Below, one piece after another: positions 24,358 through 32,283 of a stretch of DNA of 64,000 nucleotides. A program made the translations under genes and the position numbers. Location: positions 1 to 64,000 of the forward strand of contig NZ_NSFV01000001.1 of the NCBI RefSeq assembly GCF_002295115.1, written 5' to 3'. Position 1 is the stretch's first letter; each line of letters begins with the position of its first letter. The DNA is from Mesorhizobium sp. WSM4311 (GTDB taxonomy: Bacteria > Pseudomonadota > Alphaproteobacteria > Rhizobiales > Rhizobiaceae). The notes below the pieces were generated by a model that worked only from the letters and a program-made list of their open reading frames with translations, searched no databases and was not told where the DNA came from.

Positions 24358-25119
24358 TTATTTCACCGAGTCCGCGGCCGCCAGAATGACATCGGCCACT
24401 TCGCGCGGTTTGGAGAGCATGGGGACATGGCTGGTCGCAAGCTCGGTCACCTTGGCGCCGATCGCCTTGGCCATCGCTGCTTCAGCAGCCGGCGGTATCA
24501 TCCCGTCATGCTTGGCGACGATGTAAAAGCTCGGCTTGGTCTCGTAGGCCGCCACGGCGAGCTTCTCATCGAAAATACCGGCAAAGGGCGGACCTTGCGT
24601 GGCTGCGATCACGCTGATCTCCTGCGGCGGCAGGTCCTGCGCGAAATATTTGGCGACGCCTTCGGCGCTTAGCCTGACATAGCCGCCGCTGTCGGGTTGC
24701 AGGGCGCTTGCCCAGGGCAGCGCCGGTTGCCCCTTGCCAAGATCGTTCACCGACAGGCCCTTCGGCAGCGCGAAGGCGGCGACGTAGACCAGCGCCTTGA
24801 CCTTGTCGTCCACGCCCGCCTGGCTGATGACGACACCGCCCCAGGAATGGCCGACCAGGATGACCGGTCCCGGCTGGGCCTCGATGACGCGCCTGGTTGC
24901 ATCGACATCGGCGGCAAGCGAGCTCAGCGGATTTTGCACCGCCACCACATTGAGCCCTTTGGCCTCCAGCAAGGGAATGACCTTGTTCCAGCTCGAACCG
25001 TCGGCAAAGGCGCCATGCACCAGCACGACCGTTTTCTTCGGTACGCCGGCGGCCGAAGCCGGTGCAGCCATCGCCAGGAGGACGGCGGTTCCCGACAAGA
25101 GAAGATGCGACAGCGACAT
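24358..25119 (-). CDS. Secreted alpha/beta hydrolase
   Basis: A 253-residue hydrolase with a signal peptide (MSLSHLLLSGTAVLLAMAA, cleavage near ASAAG). The fold begins VVLVHGAFADGSSW; the nucleophile is the serine of LVGHSWGGVV (near residue 100), and the catalytic histidine is probably in LATSHVPMLSKP near the C-terminus. Relatives are annotated as salicylate-esterase-like or generic hydrolases. The start at 25119 gives a clean signal peptide; an extension to 25290 does not look coding. The next gene upstream is another exported hydrolase. Confidence 0.85.
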   Translation of the reverse strand: MSLSHLLLSGTAVLLAMAAPASAAGVPKKTVVLVHGAFADGSSWNKVIPLLEAKGLNVVAVQNPLSSLAADVDATRRVIEAQPGPVILVGHSWGGVVISQAGVDDKVKALVYVAAFALPKGLSVNDLGKGQPALPWASALQPDSGGYVRLSAEGVAKYFAQDLPPQEISVIAATQGPPFAGIFDEKLAVAAYETKPSFYIVAKHDGMIPPAAEAAMAKAIGAKVTELATSHVPMLSKPREVADVILAAADSVK

Positions 25120-25226
25120 AGAATGGCTCCATTTTGTCGTGACGGGCGGTCTGGGAGGGACAACCCATCGGCTTCGTTTCACGAGATCGGTTTCAGCAGG
25201 CCCGAAATGGTGGCGCCGGGCGGTTG

Positions 25227-26141
25227 TTACCTGGAGAGGAAATCGGTGATGAGCTTGACCGTGGCATCCGGGTTTTCTTCCATGATCCAATGGCCGGATG
25301 CCGGCACGATGGCTCCCGTCACGTCCGACGCGACGAAACGCAGTGTATCGGCCTGTGTCGTGCCCGCCGATTTCTCCGCGCCGGCTGCCAGCACCGGCAT
25401 GGGCAATTTGCCGCCGGTGGAAAGCATCGCCTGGTTGTCGATGGCGTCCTGGTCGAATGCCTTGAACTGTTCGAAGGCGTCATGCATGGCATGCGGCCGC
25501 GCGTAGAGTTTTGCATAGTGGACGCGCGTCGCCTCGTCGATCTTCTTCGGGTCGGCCGACAGTTCGTTGTAGAAGCGGTCGAGGTAGATGCGCTCGCGCC
25601 CCGCGACCAGGCGCTCCATGTCGGGGCCGCGGAAGTTGAAGTGCCAGAGCAGCGGGCTTTGCTTGATCTTGTCCCAGTCACCTATGCCCGGCAGCGGTGC
25701 GTCGATGACGACCCATTTGGTGATGCGCTTAGGATATTGCGCGGCCAGCGCATAGCCGACCATGTTGCCGATATCGTGCGTCACCAGCTCGGCCTTGTCG
25801 ATCTTCAGCGCATCCATCACGCCGGCGATGTCGAGCGCCTGGTTCTTCTTGGTGTAGCCGCTGTCCGGATGGGCCGAAAGGCCCATGCCGCGCAGGTCCG
25901 GCACAACCACCGTGTGATCCTTCATCAGCTTTATCGCGACCGGCGCCCACATGTCGCCGGTGTCGCCGAAGCCGTGCAGCAGCACCACCGCGGGCCCTTG
26001 TCCGCCGACGCGTACATGCAGGCTGGTGCCGTTGGTCTGGATCGTCTGCGTCTTGAAGACGGTCGGAAACGGGATCACGCGCGCCGAGGCCGGAGCGGCG
26101 AGTGACAGCAGACCAACCACGATAACCAAAGGACGAAACAT
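25227..26141 (-). CDS. Secreted alpha/beta hydrolase, epoxide hydrolase/dehalogenase-like
   Basis: A 304-residue protein with a signal peptide (MFRPLVIVVGLLSLAAPASA). The motif LLHGFGDTGDMW (near residue 55) forms the oxyanion hole, and VTHDIGNMVGYALA (near 118) places an aspartate as nucleophile (H-D-x-G), typical of epoxide hydrolases and haloalkane dehalogenases. Histidine in ASGHWIMEE near the C-terminus completes the site. It diverges from a LysR-type regulator 120 bases away, a classic regulator-target pair. Confidence 0.87.
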   Translation of the reverse strand: MFRPLVIVVGLLSLAAPASARVIPFPTVFKTQTIQTNGTSLHVRVGGQGPAVVLLHGFGDTGDMWAPVAIKLMKDHTVVVPDLRGMGLSAHPDSGYTKKNQALDIAGVMDALKIDKAELVTHDIGNMVGYALAAQYPKRITKWVVIDAPLPGIGDWDKIKQSPLLWHFNFRGPDMERLVAGRERIYLDRFYNELSADPKKIDEATRVHYAKLYARPHAMHDAFEQFKAFDQDAIDNQAMLSTGGKLPMPVLAAGAEKSAGTTQADTLRFVASDVTGAIVPASGHWIMEENPDATVKLITDFLSR

Positions 26142-26261
26142 GATGCATTACCCCGAGCTTTTGCCGCCGCCACATGTTTCGCGGTCTTTCCGACTATGGC
26201 ACCATGCCCTTGGTTTCGTTAGGCGTCGGTCGCCTGATTGTGAATTCGGGAAAGCCGAACA

Positions 26262-27164
26262 ATGCTAAAGCTTGAAGCCGCCGCCGCATTTGTCGCCGTC
26301 ACGGAATCCGGCTCGATCAGCGAGGCGGCCAGGCGCATGGGCCTGTCCAAGTCCGTCGTCAGCGAGCGGCTGTCGGAACTCGAGCGCAGCCTCGGCACAA
26401 GGCTGCTGGACCGCACCACCCGCAAGCTCTTCATCACCGAAGCGGGGCGCGGTTTTTACGAGCGCGCTAGGCGCATCATGCAGGAGGTGGCCGATGCGAG
26501 AGCCGAGATCGCCGAAGATCGCGGGGAACTCGCCGGACCGTTCAGGATATCGGCGCCGACCAGTTTCGGCATCCTCCATCTCGGCCCGGCGCTGTATGGC
26601 TTCCTGGCCAGGCACCCGGGGATCGAACTGACGCTTGATGTCGACGATCGTTTCGTCAGCATGGTGGCCGATGGCTACGATGCCATTGTGCGTCACGGGC
26701 CGGTCGTCGATGGCGGGCCGGTCATCGTCAAGAAGCTGGCTTCCAGCCGTCGCTTCCTGGTGGCGTCACCGGACTATATCGAGCGGTTCGGACTGCCCGC
26801 GACCACCGACGACCTGAAACGCCACAAGGGCGTCATCTATTCCATCCGCGGTGCCGCCGACTGGCGGTTCAAGATTTCGCGGCGGCTGGTGACGATCCGC
26901 CCGCAAACCGCGCTGCGCGTCAACAACGGGATCTTGATGCGCGACGCCGCGCTTGCTGGCCTCGGCCTGGCGCTGCTCCCTGCCTATTTCATCCGGACCG
27001 AGATCGCCGACAAGCGATTGACGGTCATCGATGTCGGCGCCGAACCTGAAGGGGCCACCATCTATATCGCCTGTCCCGAGGACCGGCGCGGATCCGCCAA
27101 ACTGCGTGCGCTCACCGCATGGCTTCGCGATGCCTTTGGCGATCCGCCCTATTGGGAGGCGTGA
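26262..27164 (+). CDS. LysR-family transcriptional regulator
   Basis: A 300-residue LTTR. The N-terminal winged helix (residues 1-60; ESGSISEAARRMGLSKSVVSERLSELE) and a periplasmic-binding-protein-like effector domain (about 88-295) are both complete. The branch resembles regulators of the DsdC/CrgA-like type. It faces the secreted hydrolase gene and probably controls it together with the neighbouring hydrolase. It converges on the 2OG-Fe(II) oxygenase gene with a 9-base gap. Confidence 0.9.
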   Translation: MLKLEAAAAFVAVTESGSISEAARRMGLSKSVVSERLSELERSLGTRLLDRTTRKLFITEAGRGFYERARRIMQEVADARAEIAEDRGELAGPFRISAPTSFGILHLGPALYGFLARHPGIELTLDVDDRFVSMVADGYDAIVRHGPVVDGGPVIVKKLASSRRFLVASPDYIERFGLPATTDDLKRHKGVIYSIRGAADWRFKISRRLVTIRPQTALRVNNGILMRDAALAGLGLALLPAYFIRTEIADKRLTVIDVGAEPEGATIYIACPEDRRGSAKLRALTAWLRDAFGDPPYWEA

Positions 27165-27173
27165 ACCGGCACC

Positions 27174-27917
27174 TCACTTCGCATCGTGAAAGATGATGCC
27201 GACCGTGTGGCGCATGCCTGAGCGCAGGCGGCTGACTCCGTGGCGCAGGTTGACGCGGTAGTTGCCTTTCGTTCCCTGCACCGGCCGGTTGTGGACGGCG
27301 AAGGCCACCGCGTCGCCCTGGCGCAAGGGCACCACCTCGACCCGGCTCTGCATGCGCGGCCGCTGTTCGGTCAGCGCGAATTCGCCGCCGGTGAAATCCT
27401 CGCCGGGTTCGGAGAGCAGGATCGCCACCTGCAAGGGAAAGGCGAGATCGCCATAGAGGTCCTGGTGCAGGCAGTTGAAGTCGCCGGGGACATATTGCAG
27501 CAGAAGCGGCGTCGGCCTGACCTGGCCGGCGGCATGGCATTGTTCGAGAAATTCGGCATGCCTGGCGGGGTAGCGCAGGGGGATCGCCATGCGCTCGTTC
27601 CAGCGGTTGGCGACCTCGGCCAGCCTGGGATAGAGCGCGCTGCGCAGGCCGCCGAGCAGGTCCGGCAAGGGATAGCGGAAGTAGCGGTATTCGCCCCTGC
27701 CGAAACCGTGCCTGGCCATGTGGATGTGGCTGCGGAAATGCTGTTCCTGGGGGTAGAGGCCGGCGATCTGCCGGCACTCTTCGGGCGCGAGCAGCTTTTC
27801 CATCACCGCGCAGCCGAAGCCGTCGAGCTCGGCGGCCAGTGCCGGCCAGTCGTATGCGGCAACGCGCACCTCGGCGGCCTCGACCACCGAAGTGGCAACC
27901 TTGGCGTGGGCGTTCAT
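27174..27917 (-). CDS. 2OG-Fe(II) oxygenase coupled to ogt
   Basis: A 247-residue dioxygenase of the prolyl-4-hydroxylase-like superfamily. The iron ligands are readable as H-x-D (CLHQDLYGD, near residue 146) and a distal histidine (LRHGVSRLRSGMRHTVG, near 225), with the arginine of SGMR expected to bind 2-oxoglutarate. Its ATG overlaps the ogt stop (ATGA) and ada lies just upstream, so a DNA- or nucleotide-alkylation repair role parallel to AlkB is the best guess, although the sequence is not close to AlkB. Confidence 0.82.
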   Translation of the reverse strand: MNAHAKVATSVVEAAEVRVAAYDWPALAAELDGFGCAVMEKLLAPEECRQIAGLYPQEQHFRSHIHMARHGFGRGEYRYFRYPLPDLLGGLRSALYPRLAEVANRWNERMAIPLRYPARHAEFLEQCHAAGQVRPTPLLLQYVPGDFNCLHQDLYGDLAFPLQVAILLSEPGEDFTGGEFALTEQRPRMQSRVEVVPLRQGDAVAFAVHNRPVQGTKGNYRVNLRHGVSRLRSGMRHTVGIIFHDAK

Positions 27918-28465
27918 ATCGCGGCCTCCTTGTCGAGCAGAGCGCGCTTGCGTTCGATGCCCCAGCGGTAGCCCGACAGCGTGCCGTCGGCGCCGACAAC
28001 GCGGTGGCAGGGAATGCCGAGCGCGATGGCGTTGGCGGCACAGGCGGTTGCCACGGCGCGCGCGCCGTTCGGCCGGCCAAGGCGCCGGGCAAGCGCGGTG
28101 TAGGTGATGGTGACGCCGCAAGGGATGGCGCGCAGCACCTCCCACACCCTTTGCTGGAACGGCGTGCCGTGGCGCATGTCGAGCGGCAGGTCGAGGCCGG
28201 CGCTGGGCGTTTCGATGAAGCGGGCTATCGCCGCGAGATCATCGTCGAGAGCGCCCTTGTCTTCGACCAGCACCTTGCCGGGAAAGCGGTCGGCGAGGTC
28301 CTGCTCCAGCGCGTCGGCGTCGGAGCCGATCAGGATGGCGCAGACGCCGATCGAGCTGCGCGCCGCCAGGATCTTGCCGATCGCGGATTGGCCGACGGCG
28401 TAGGCGATGGTGTCGAGGGTGGCTATCGCCGCCGGTGTGGTTATTTGGGTTTGCAAGAGGTTCAT
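27914..28465 (-). CDS. ogt: Methylated-DNA--[protein]-cysteine S-methyltransferase
   Basis: A 183-residue O6-alkylguanine repair protein. The acceptor cysteine is in IPCHRVVG near residue 150, preceded by the helix-turn-helix ending ARAVATACAAN with the arginine finger. The N-terminal ribonuclease-like domain occupies residues 1-95. It transfers alkyl groups from O6-guanine to its own cysteine and is used up in the process. It overlaps the 2OG-Fe(II) oxygenase start and follows ada on the same strand. Confidence 0.92.
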   Translation of the reverse strand: MNLLQTQITTPAAIATLDTIAYAVGQSAIGKILAARSSIGVCAILIGSDADALEQDLADRFPGKVLVEDKGALDDDLAAIARFIETPSAGLDLPLDMRHGTPFQQRVWEVLRAIPCGVTITYTALARRLGRPNGARAVATACAANAIALGIPCHRVVGADGTLSGYRWGIERKRALLDKEAAI

Positions 28466-28609
28466 TGCCCTGACTCCTTTGTCTGTGCCGGAACCCTACA
28501 GAGGCGGCTTTCCTCGCTCACTCCGGTGCTTGCTTTCAAATTCAAATCGCCTGTGTGAAGACACCGTCGTCGCGTTCCGTAGAGCGCTGACTTTTGAACA
28601 GTCTACATG

Positions 28610-28828
28610 TCACGCGACACGAATGACGAAGAGTTCGCCGAGCAGGAAAACCTCGCCTGACAACAGCCGCAGCTCGATCTCGCCACTCGCAGTACGGCCC
28701 CATTCGGCCTTACCGGCATCGACCAGCTTGCCGATGGCGGCCAAGACCTGTGACTTCGCGTCGACGGCGGCGCCGTTGGCGATCTCGATGTTCGCACCGG
28801 CGGCGGAAGACCTTGCCATCGTGCGCAT
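28610..28828 (-). CDS. Small hypothetical protein downstream of ada
   Basis: A 72-residue frame starting 9 bases after the ada stop, with another ATG at codon 4. The sequence (IEIANGAAVDAKSQVLAAIGKLVDAGKAEWGR) looks like a folded, mostly helical protein, but I recognise no family. There is no Shine-Dalgarno sequence, so translation would have to be coupled to ada. It could be spurious. The remaining 28466-28609 gap holds nothing I recognise. Confidence 0.45.
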   Translation of the reverse strand: MRTMARSSAAGANIEIANGAAVDAKSQVLAAIGKLVDAGKAEWGRTASGEIELRLLSGEVFLLGELFVIRVA

Positions 28829-28837
28829 CGCCGGTCG

Positions 28838-29965
28838 TTACGCCCGCGAAGACCGGTAGGCCCTGTCGGCGGCCTTCGCCGATCCGCCGGCCTCGCGGTC
28901 GAGCAGCGCGCGCTTGCGTTCGGCGCCCCAGGCGTAGCCGGACAGGGCGCCATTCTTGCGGATCACGCGGTGGCAGGGAATGGCGACCGCATGGGCGTTG
29001 GCGGCGCAGGCGGCGGCGACGGCGCGGGTTGCCCTGGGCGCGCCGATGCGCTCGGCGATCTCGGCATAGGAAACCGTGCCGCCGACCGGGATGTCCTGCA
29101 AGGCTTGCCAGACGCGTTGCTGGAAGACGGTGCCGCGCACGTCGAGCGGCAGGTCGAGGCCGAGCCGTGGGGCCTCGACGAAGCCGACGACGCGGGCAAC
29201 CAACGCCTCGTAGTCGCGGTCGCCGCCGATCAGCCGCGCCTTGGGGAAACGGTCCTGCAGGTCGCGCACCAGCGCGTCCGGATCGTCGCCGAGCAGGATC
29301 GAGGCGACGCCCCTGCGGCTCGACGCGACCAGTATGGCGCCGAGCGAGGTCTCGCCGACGGCGAAGCGTATGTCCTCATTGGCGCCGCCCGCGCGGTAGC
29401 GCGTCGGCGTCATGCCGAGCATGCCGGTGGATTTCTCGTAGAAGCGCCCGCTCGAATTGAAGCCGGCATCGTAGATCGCCACCGTGACGCTGGCGCCGTC
29501 CGCGAGACCCTGGCGGACCCGGGCGGCACGATGCGCGGCGGCATAGTCCTTCGGCGTCAGCCCGGTGATCGCCTTGAAGACGCGGTGGAAATAGCCGGCG
29601 CTGCGCCCGGCGGCTTCAGCCAGTTCAGCCAGCGATGGCTCTTCCTCGCTCTGTTCGATCCTGCGGCAGGCACCGGCGACCATCGCGGCATTGCCGGCCC
29701 CCAGCGAAGGGCCATCCGGATTGCAGCGCCGGCAGGCGCGAAAGCCGGTCGCCTTCGCCTGGGCCAGCGTGTCGTGCAACTGGACATTGACCGGATTGGC
29801 GCGGCGCGACGGGCAGGAGGGCCGGCAATAGACGCCGGTCGTCGCCACCGAATACCAGAATTGCCCGTCCGCCGATTTGTCGCGCACGACGATGCGCGCC
29901 CAGCGCGGGTCATCAGCGACCGGCAGCGGCGTCGATTTGAGGTCTTTGGCGAGAGTGATGAACAT
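28838..29965 (-). CDS. ada: Bifunctional regulator/O6-methylguanine-DNA methyltransferase Ada
   Basis: A 375-residue Ada protein with all modules. The N-terminal zinc domain (about residues 20-90) has the C-R-P-S-C and C-R-R-C cysteine pairs, of which the first takes the methylphosphotriester methyl. An AraC-type helix-turn-helix follows (about 100-195; SLAELAEAAGRSAGYFHRVFKAITG), then a C-terminal Ogt domain with IPCHRVIR near 340. Methylation turns it into an activator of the adaptive response. The start at 29965 gives the standard N-terminus; a frame reaching 30061 overlaps the divergent HigA-like gene. Confidence 0.93.
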   Translation of the reverse strand: MFITLAKDLKSTPLPVADDPRWARIVVRDKSADGQFWYSVATTGVYCRPSCPSRRANPVNVQLHDTLAQAKATGFRACRRCNPDGPSLGAGNAAMVAGACRRIEQSEEEPSLAELAEAAGRSAGYFHRVFKAITGLTPKDYAAAHRAARVRQGLADGASVTVAIYDAGFNSSGRFYEKSTGMLGMTPTRYRAGGANEDIRFAVGETSLGAILVASSRRGVASILLGDDPDALVRDLQDRFPKARLIGGDRDYEALVARVVGFVEAPRLGLDLPLDVRGTVFQQRVWQALQDIPVGGTVSYAEIAERIGAPRATRAVAAACAANAHAVAIPCHRVIRKNGALSGYAWGAERKRALLDREAGGSAKAADRAYRSSRA

Positions 29966-30050
29966 GCCGCATTGAAGCCGCTGGAAGACGGCCCCGCCAC
30001 CCGTTTCCTGCCAACAAAGAATATGACAAGATCGACCCGGAGGAGGTGCG

Positions 30051-30272
30051 ATGGAAAACATTCGATCCCTTAAGACCGAAGCCGATTACGATTGGGCGAT
30101 CGCCGAAATCACAAGATATTTCGACAACGAGCCGGAGGTCGGCTCGCTCGATGGTGACCGCTTCGATGTTCTCGCGACCCTGATCGAGGCATATGAGAAC
30201 AAGCGCTACCTGATTGAGGCATCCGATCCCGTTGACGGGTCGCGTCCAGCCGGATTCAAAGACTCGCTGTAA
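30051..30272 (+). pseudogene. Truncated HigA-like antitoxin, DNA-binding half missing
   Basis: A 73-residue frame resembling the N-terminal half of HigA-type antitoxins (IRSLKTEADYDWAIAEITRYFDNEPEVGS..DRFDVLATLIEAYE). In family members the helix-turn-helix starts soon after the ..DPVD segment; here the frame ends within 13 residues (GSRPAGFKDSL). No HigB-like toxin is beside it. A very good ribosome-binding site (GGAGGAGG, 4 bases before ATG) survives. Most likely the remnant of a toxin-antitoxin locus; a stand-alone small protein is possible. Confidence 0.6.
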
Positions 30273-30287
30273 GCCTTTGTTTTCGCG

Positions 30288-30327
30288 GCATGCCCCCAAA
30301 ACCGATGCGCGTTTTGTGGGCGGCATG
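30288..30327. repeat. Imperfect hairpin repeat in convergent gap
   Basis: Arms GCATGCCCCCAAAAC and GTTTTGTGGGCGGCATG flank an 8-base loop between the HigA remnant and the convergent HxlR-type gene. It may act as a bidirectional terminator, and resembles small palindromes often seen between Mesorhizobium genes. Confidence 0.5.
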
Positions 30328-30338
30328 AACCGGTTCTC

Positions 30339-31031
30339 CTACGCCGCCCTCTTGGGTTCCACCGCGAACGGGCTGAGCCCGAGCCAGGTCTGCATCTTCT
30401 TGCCGATAGCGTGGTCGCCGGTCAGGGAAACCTTCGCGCCCGCCTTCTCGACGGTCAGCAACCCCATCCAGATCGCCGTCATCGTGTGCAGGTCGGTGGA
30501 GACGTAGAGGTCGACATCGAAGCCCGGATCGTACCAGCACAGATCGACCTCGCCGTGCTTTTCGACGATCAGCCACCACGAGCGTTTGGACGCCGGGAGA
30601 TCCAGATACAGAAATTGTATCACCGTGCGTCCTTCGGGGAGCGGCGAGGGGTTCAGGTTGCGCCGCATGTCCCACATCAGCAGCGACGGATCGAGGTTCT
30701 TGAGCGACAGCCGGGACTCGACCCATTTCTGTCCCCAAAAACCCATCGCCTCGACGACGGGGCGCAAATCGCGGCCGGCCTCGGTCAGCCGGTAGTCGAA
30801 GATCGCTTTCTCGCCCGGCACCTCCTTGCGCTCGACGATCCCGGCCAGCTCGAGTTCCTTCAACCGTTGCGACAGAAGGGTCGGCGACATTTTGGGGACG
30901 CCGCGGCGCAGGTCGTTGAAGCGGGTCGAACCCGCCACCAATTCGCGCATCAGCACCATCGTCCAGCGGGTGCACAGCACCTCGGCGGCCATCGATAGCG
31001 GGCAGAACTGCTTGTATCCGTGCTGGGCCAT
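30339..31031 (-). CDS. HxlR-family regulator with sterol-carrier-like C-terminal domain
   Basis: A 230-residue protein. The N-terminal HxlR winged helix (residues 10-95; CPLSMAAEVLCTRWTMVLMRELVAG) carries the family cysteine. The C-terminal part (about 125-225) has the pattern LVEKHGEVDLCWYDPGFDVDLYVSTDLHTMTAIWMG, which is like the SCP2-type lipid-binding domain found fused to this regulator subgroup. That domain may bind a hydrophobic effector. It is divergent from the DUF1330 gene over a triple GTAC array. Confidence 0.87.
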   Translation of the reverse strand: MAQHGYKQFCPLSMAAEVLCTRWTMVLMRELVAGSTRFNDLRRGVPKMSPTLLSQRLKELELAGIVERKEVPGEKAIFDYRLTEAGRDLRPVVEAMGFWGQKWVESRLSLKNLDPSLLMWDMRRNLNPSPLPEGRTVIQFLYLDLPASKRSWWLIVEKHGEVDLCWYDPGFDVDLYVSTDLHTMTAIWMGLLTVEKAGAKVSLTGDHAIGKKMQTWLGLSPFAVEPKRAA

Positions 31032-31090
31032 GATCGGTGCACCTCCCTCGAAGCTGGCCGAACATTAGGCCTTCATGAATGAAGCGGCCA

Positions 31091-31118
31091 GTACGGAAAC
31101 TGTACCGCCCCAGTACAG
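31091..31118. promoter_or_regulatory. Three GTAC cores at exact 11-base spacing, candidate HxlR operator
   Basis: GTAC occurs at 31091, 31102 and 31113, one helical turn apart on the same face. The second and third form the perfect inverted repeat CTGTAC-CGCCCCA-GTACAG (31100-31118). It lies between the hxlR-type start (31031) and the divergent DUF1330 start (31208). Confidence 0.6.
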
Positions 31119-31207
31119 ATCGCGGACTGGTTGGCGAGGGGCCGGCCATGCGAGCCCTTTGGCCGGTCGCACGGGATAGCCCTGTGCGCCGCAACCAGGA
31201 GACGACC

Positions 31208-31534
31208 ATGACTGCTTACGTTATCGCGGACATCAAGATGAAGGATCCGAAATGGGTGCCGGGCTACGCGGCCTCGGTGCACGACATCGTCCACAAGCAT
31301 GGCGGCAAATATCTGTCGCGCAGCGGCAATGTGAAGACGCTTGAAGGCAAGCCGCTCGACACCACGCTGATCGCCCTGATGGCGTTCCCGTCGGAAGCGG
31401 CGGCACGCGCGTTCACCAACGATCCGGCCTATGCGCCTTTCGTTTCGGCGCGTCAGGGCGGCAGCGACAGCCGCTTCCAGCTGATCGACGATACCGATCT
31501 GGCCGGAACGATCCCGTATCTGCCGAAGGGATGA
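31208..31534 (+). CDS. DUF1330 family protein
   Basis: A 108-residue ferredoxin-like-fold (dimeric alpha/beta barrel) protein. It has the family start AYVIADIKMKDPKWVPGYAASVHDIVHKHGGKYL and the later block TLIALMAFPSEAAARAFTNDPAYAPF. The function is unknown in the family. The start at 31208 follows CAGGAGACGACC. It is divergent from, and probably regulated by, the HxlR-SCP2 protein. Confidence 0.88.
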   Translation: MTAYVIADIKMKDPKWVPGYAASVHDIVHKHGGKYLSRSGNVKTLEGKPLDTTLIALMAFPSEAAARAFTNDPAYAPFVSARQGGSDSRFQLIDDTDLAGTIPYLPKG

Positions 31535-31663
31535 CGCTTCCCGGCAGTCGTCACATCGATACATCGATTTCGGGACCTCCAAGCAGCAACAGCCACAGCG
31601 CTTGCCTGCCGGGCCGCCGTATTTTCGGCGGCCGGCCAGCTGTGCTTTTTCAAGAAGAATGGA

Positions 31664-32200
31664 ATGGATATGAAATCAAACTTTCGCAACAGGCTCGTCA
31701 TGGCGGGGGCCATGCTGGCCGTCTGCGCCTCCTTCGCACAGGCGCATCAGGAAGCGGCCGGAGCCGCGTCCGGCCCCAATCCACTGGCCGACAAGGTGCG
31801 GGCCGCCAACAGCCGGTTCCTCGACGTCAAGGCGGCGACGGCCGAGGGCTACGCGCCCATACCCTGCGCCAGCGGCATCACCGGTGGCGCCATGGGCATC
31901 CACTACGTCAACGGCCAATACCTGAAGGACGACAAGATCGACATCGCCCGTCCCGAGGCCGTGATGTACGAGCCGATGGCCGACGGAACGCTCAAGCTGG
32001 TGGCCGTCGAATATATCACCTCGAAGGGGCCGGCGTCGCTGGACGGCCAGCTGTTCAACTTCAACAGCGCCCCCAACCGCTATGGCCTGGGTGAATTCTA
32101 CGAGCTGCATGTCTGGGCCTGGAAGGGCAACCCGACCGGCACCTTCGCCGACATGAACCCGAAAGTGTCGTGCGAACACACGATGGCACCGAGCCAGTAG
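31664..32200 (+). CDS. Exported hypothetical protein
   Basis: A 178-residue secreted protein with a signal peptide (about residues 1-27, ending SFAQA-HQEAAG). The mature part has one cysteine pair (PIPCASG and KVSCEHT) and a compact core: GAMGIHYVNGQYLKDD, VEYITSKGPASLDGQLFN and FYELHVWAWKGNPTGTFADMNPKV. The histidine-rich loops suggest a metal or heme environment, but no named family is certain. A second ATG lies two codons in. No partner gene is adjacent. Confidence 0.75.
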   Translation: MDMKSNFRNRLVMAGAMLAVCASFAQAHQEAAGAASGPNPLADKVRAANSRFLDVKAATAEGYAPIPCASGITGGAMGIHYVNGQYLKDDKIDIARPEAVMYEPMADGTLKLVAVEYITSKGPASLDGQLFNFNSAPNRYGLGEFYELHVWAWKGNPTGTFADMNPKVSCEHTMAPSQ

Positions 32201-32283
32201 CCGTCAAGGTCAGGCGGCGCCAATGCCGCCTGACCTCTACCGAGAGACGGCGGGGTGGTTCGCCTGGCATCGGCCAGGCCCGG

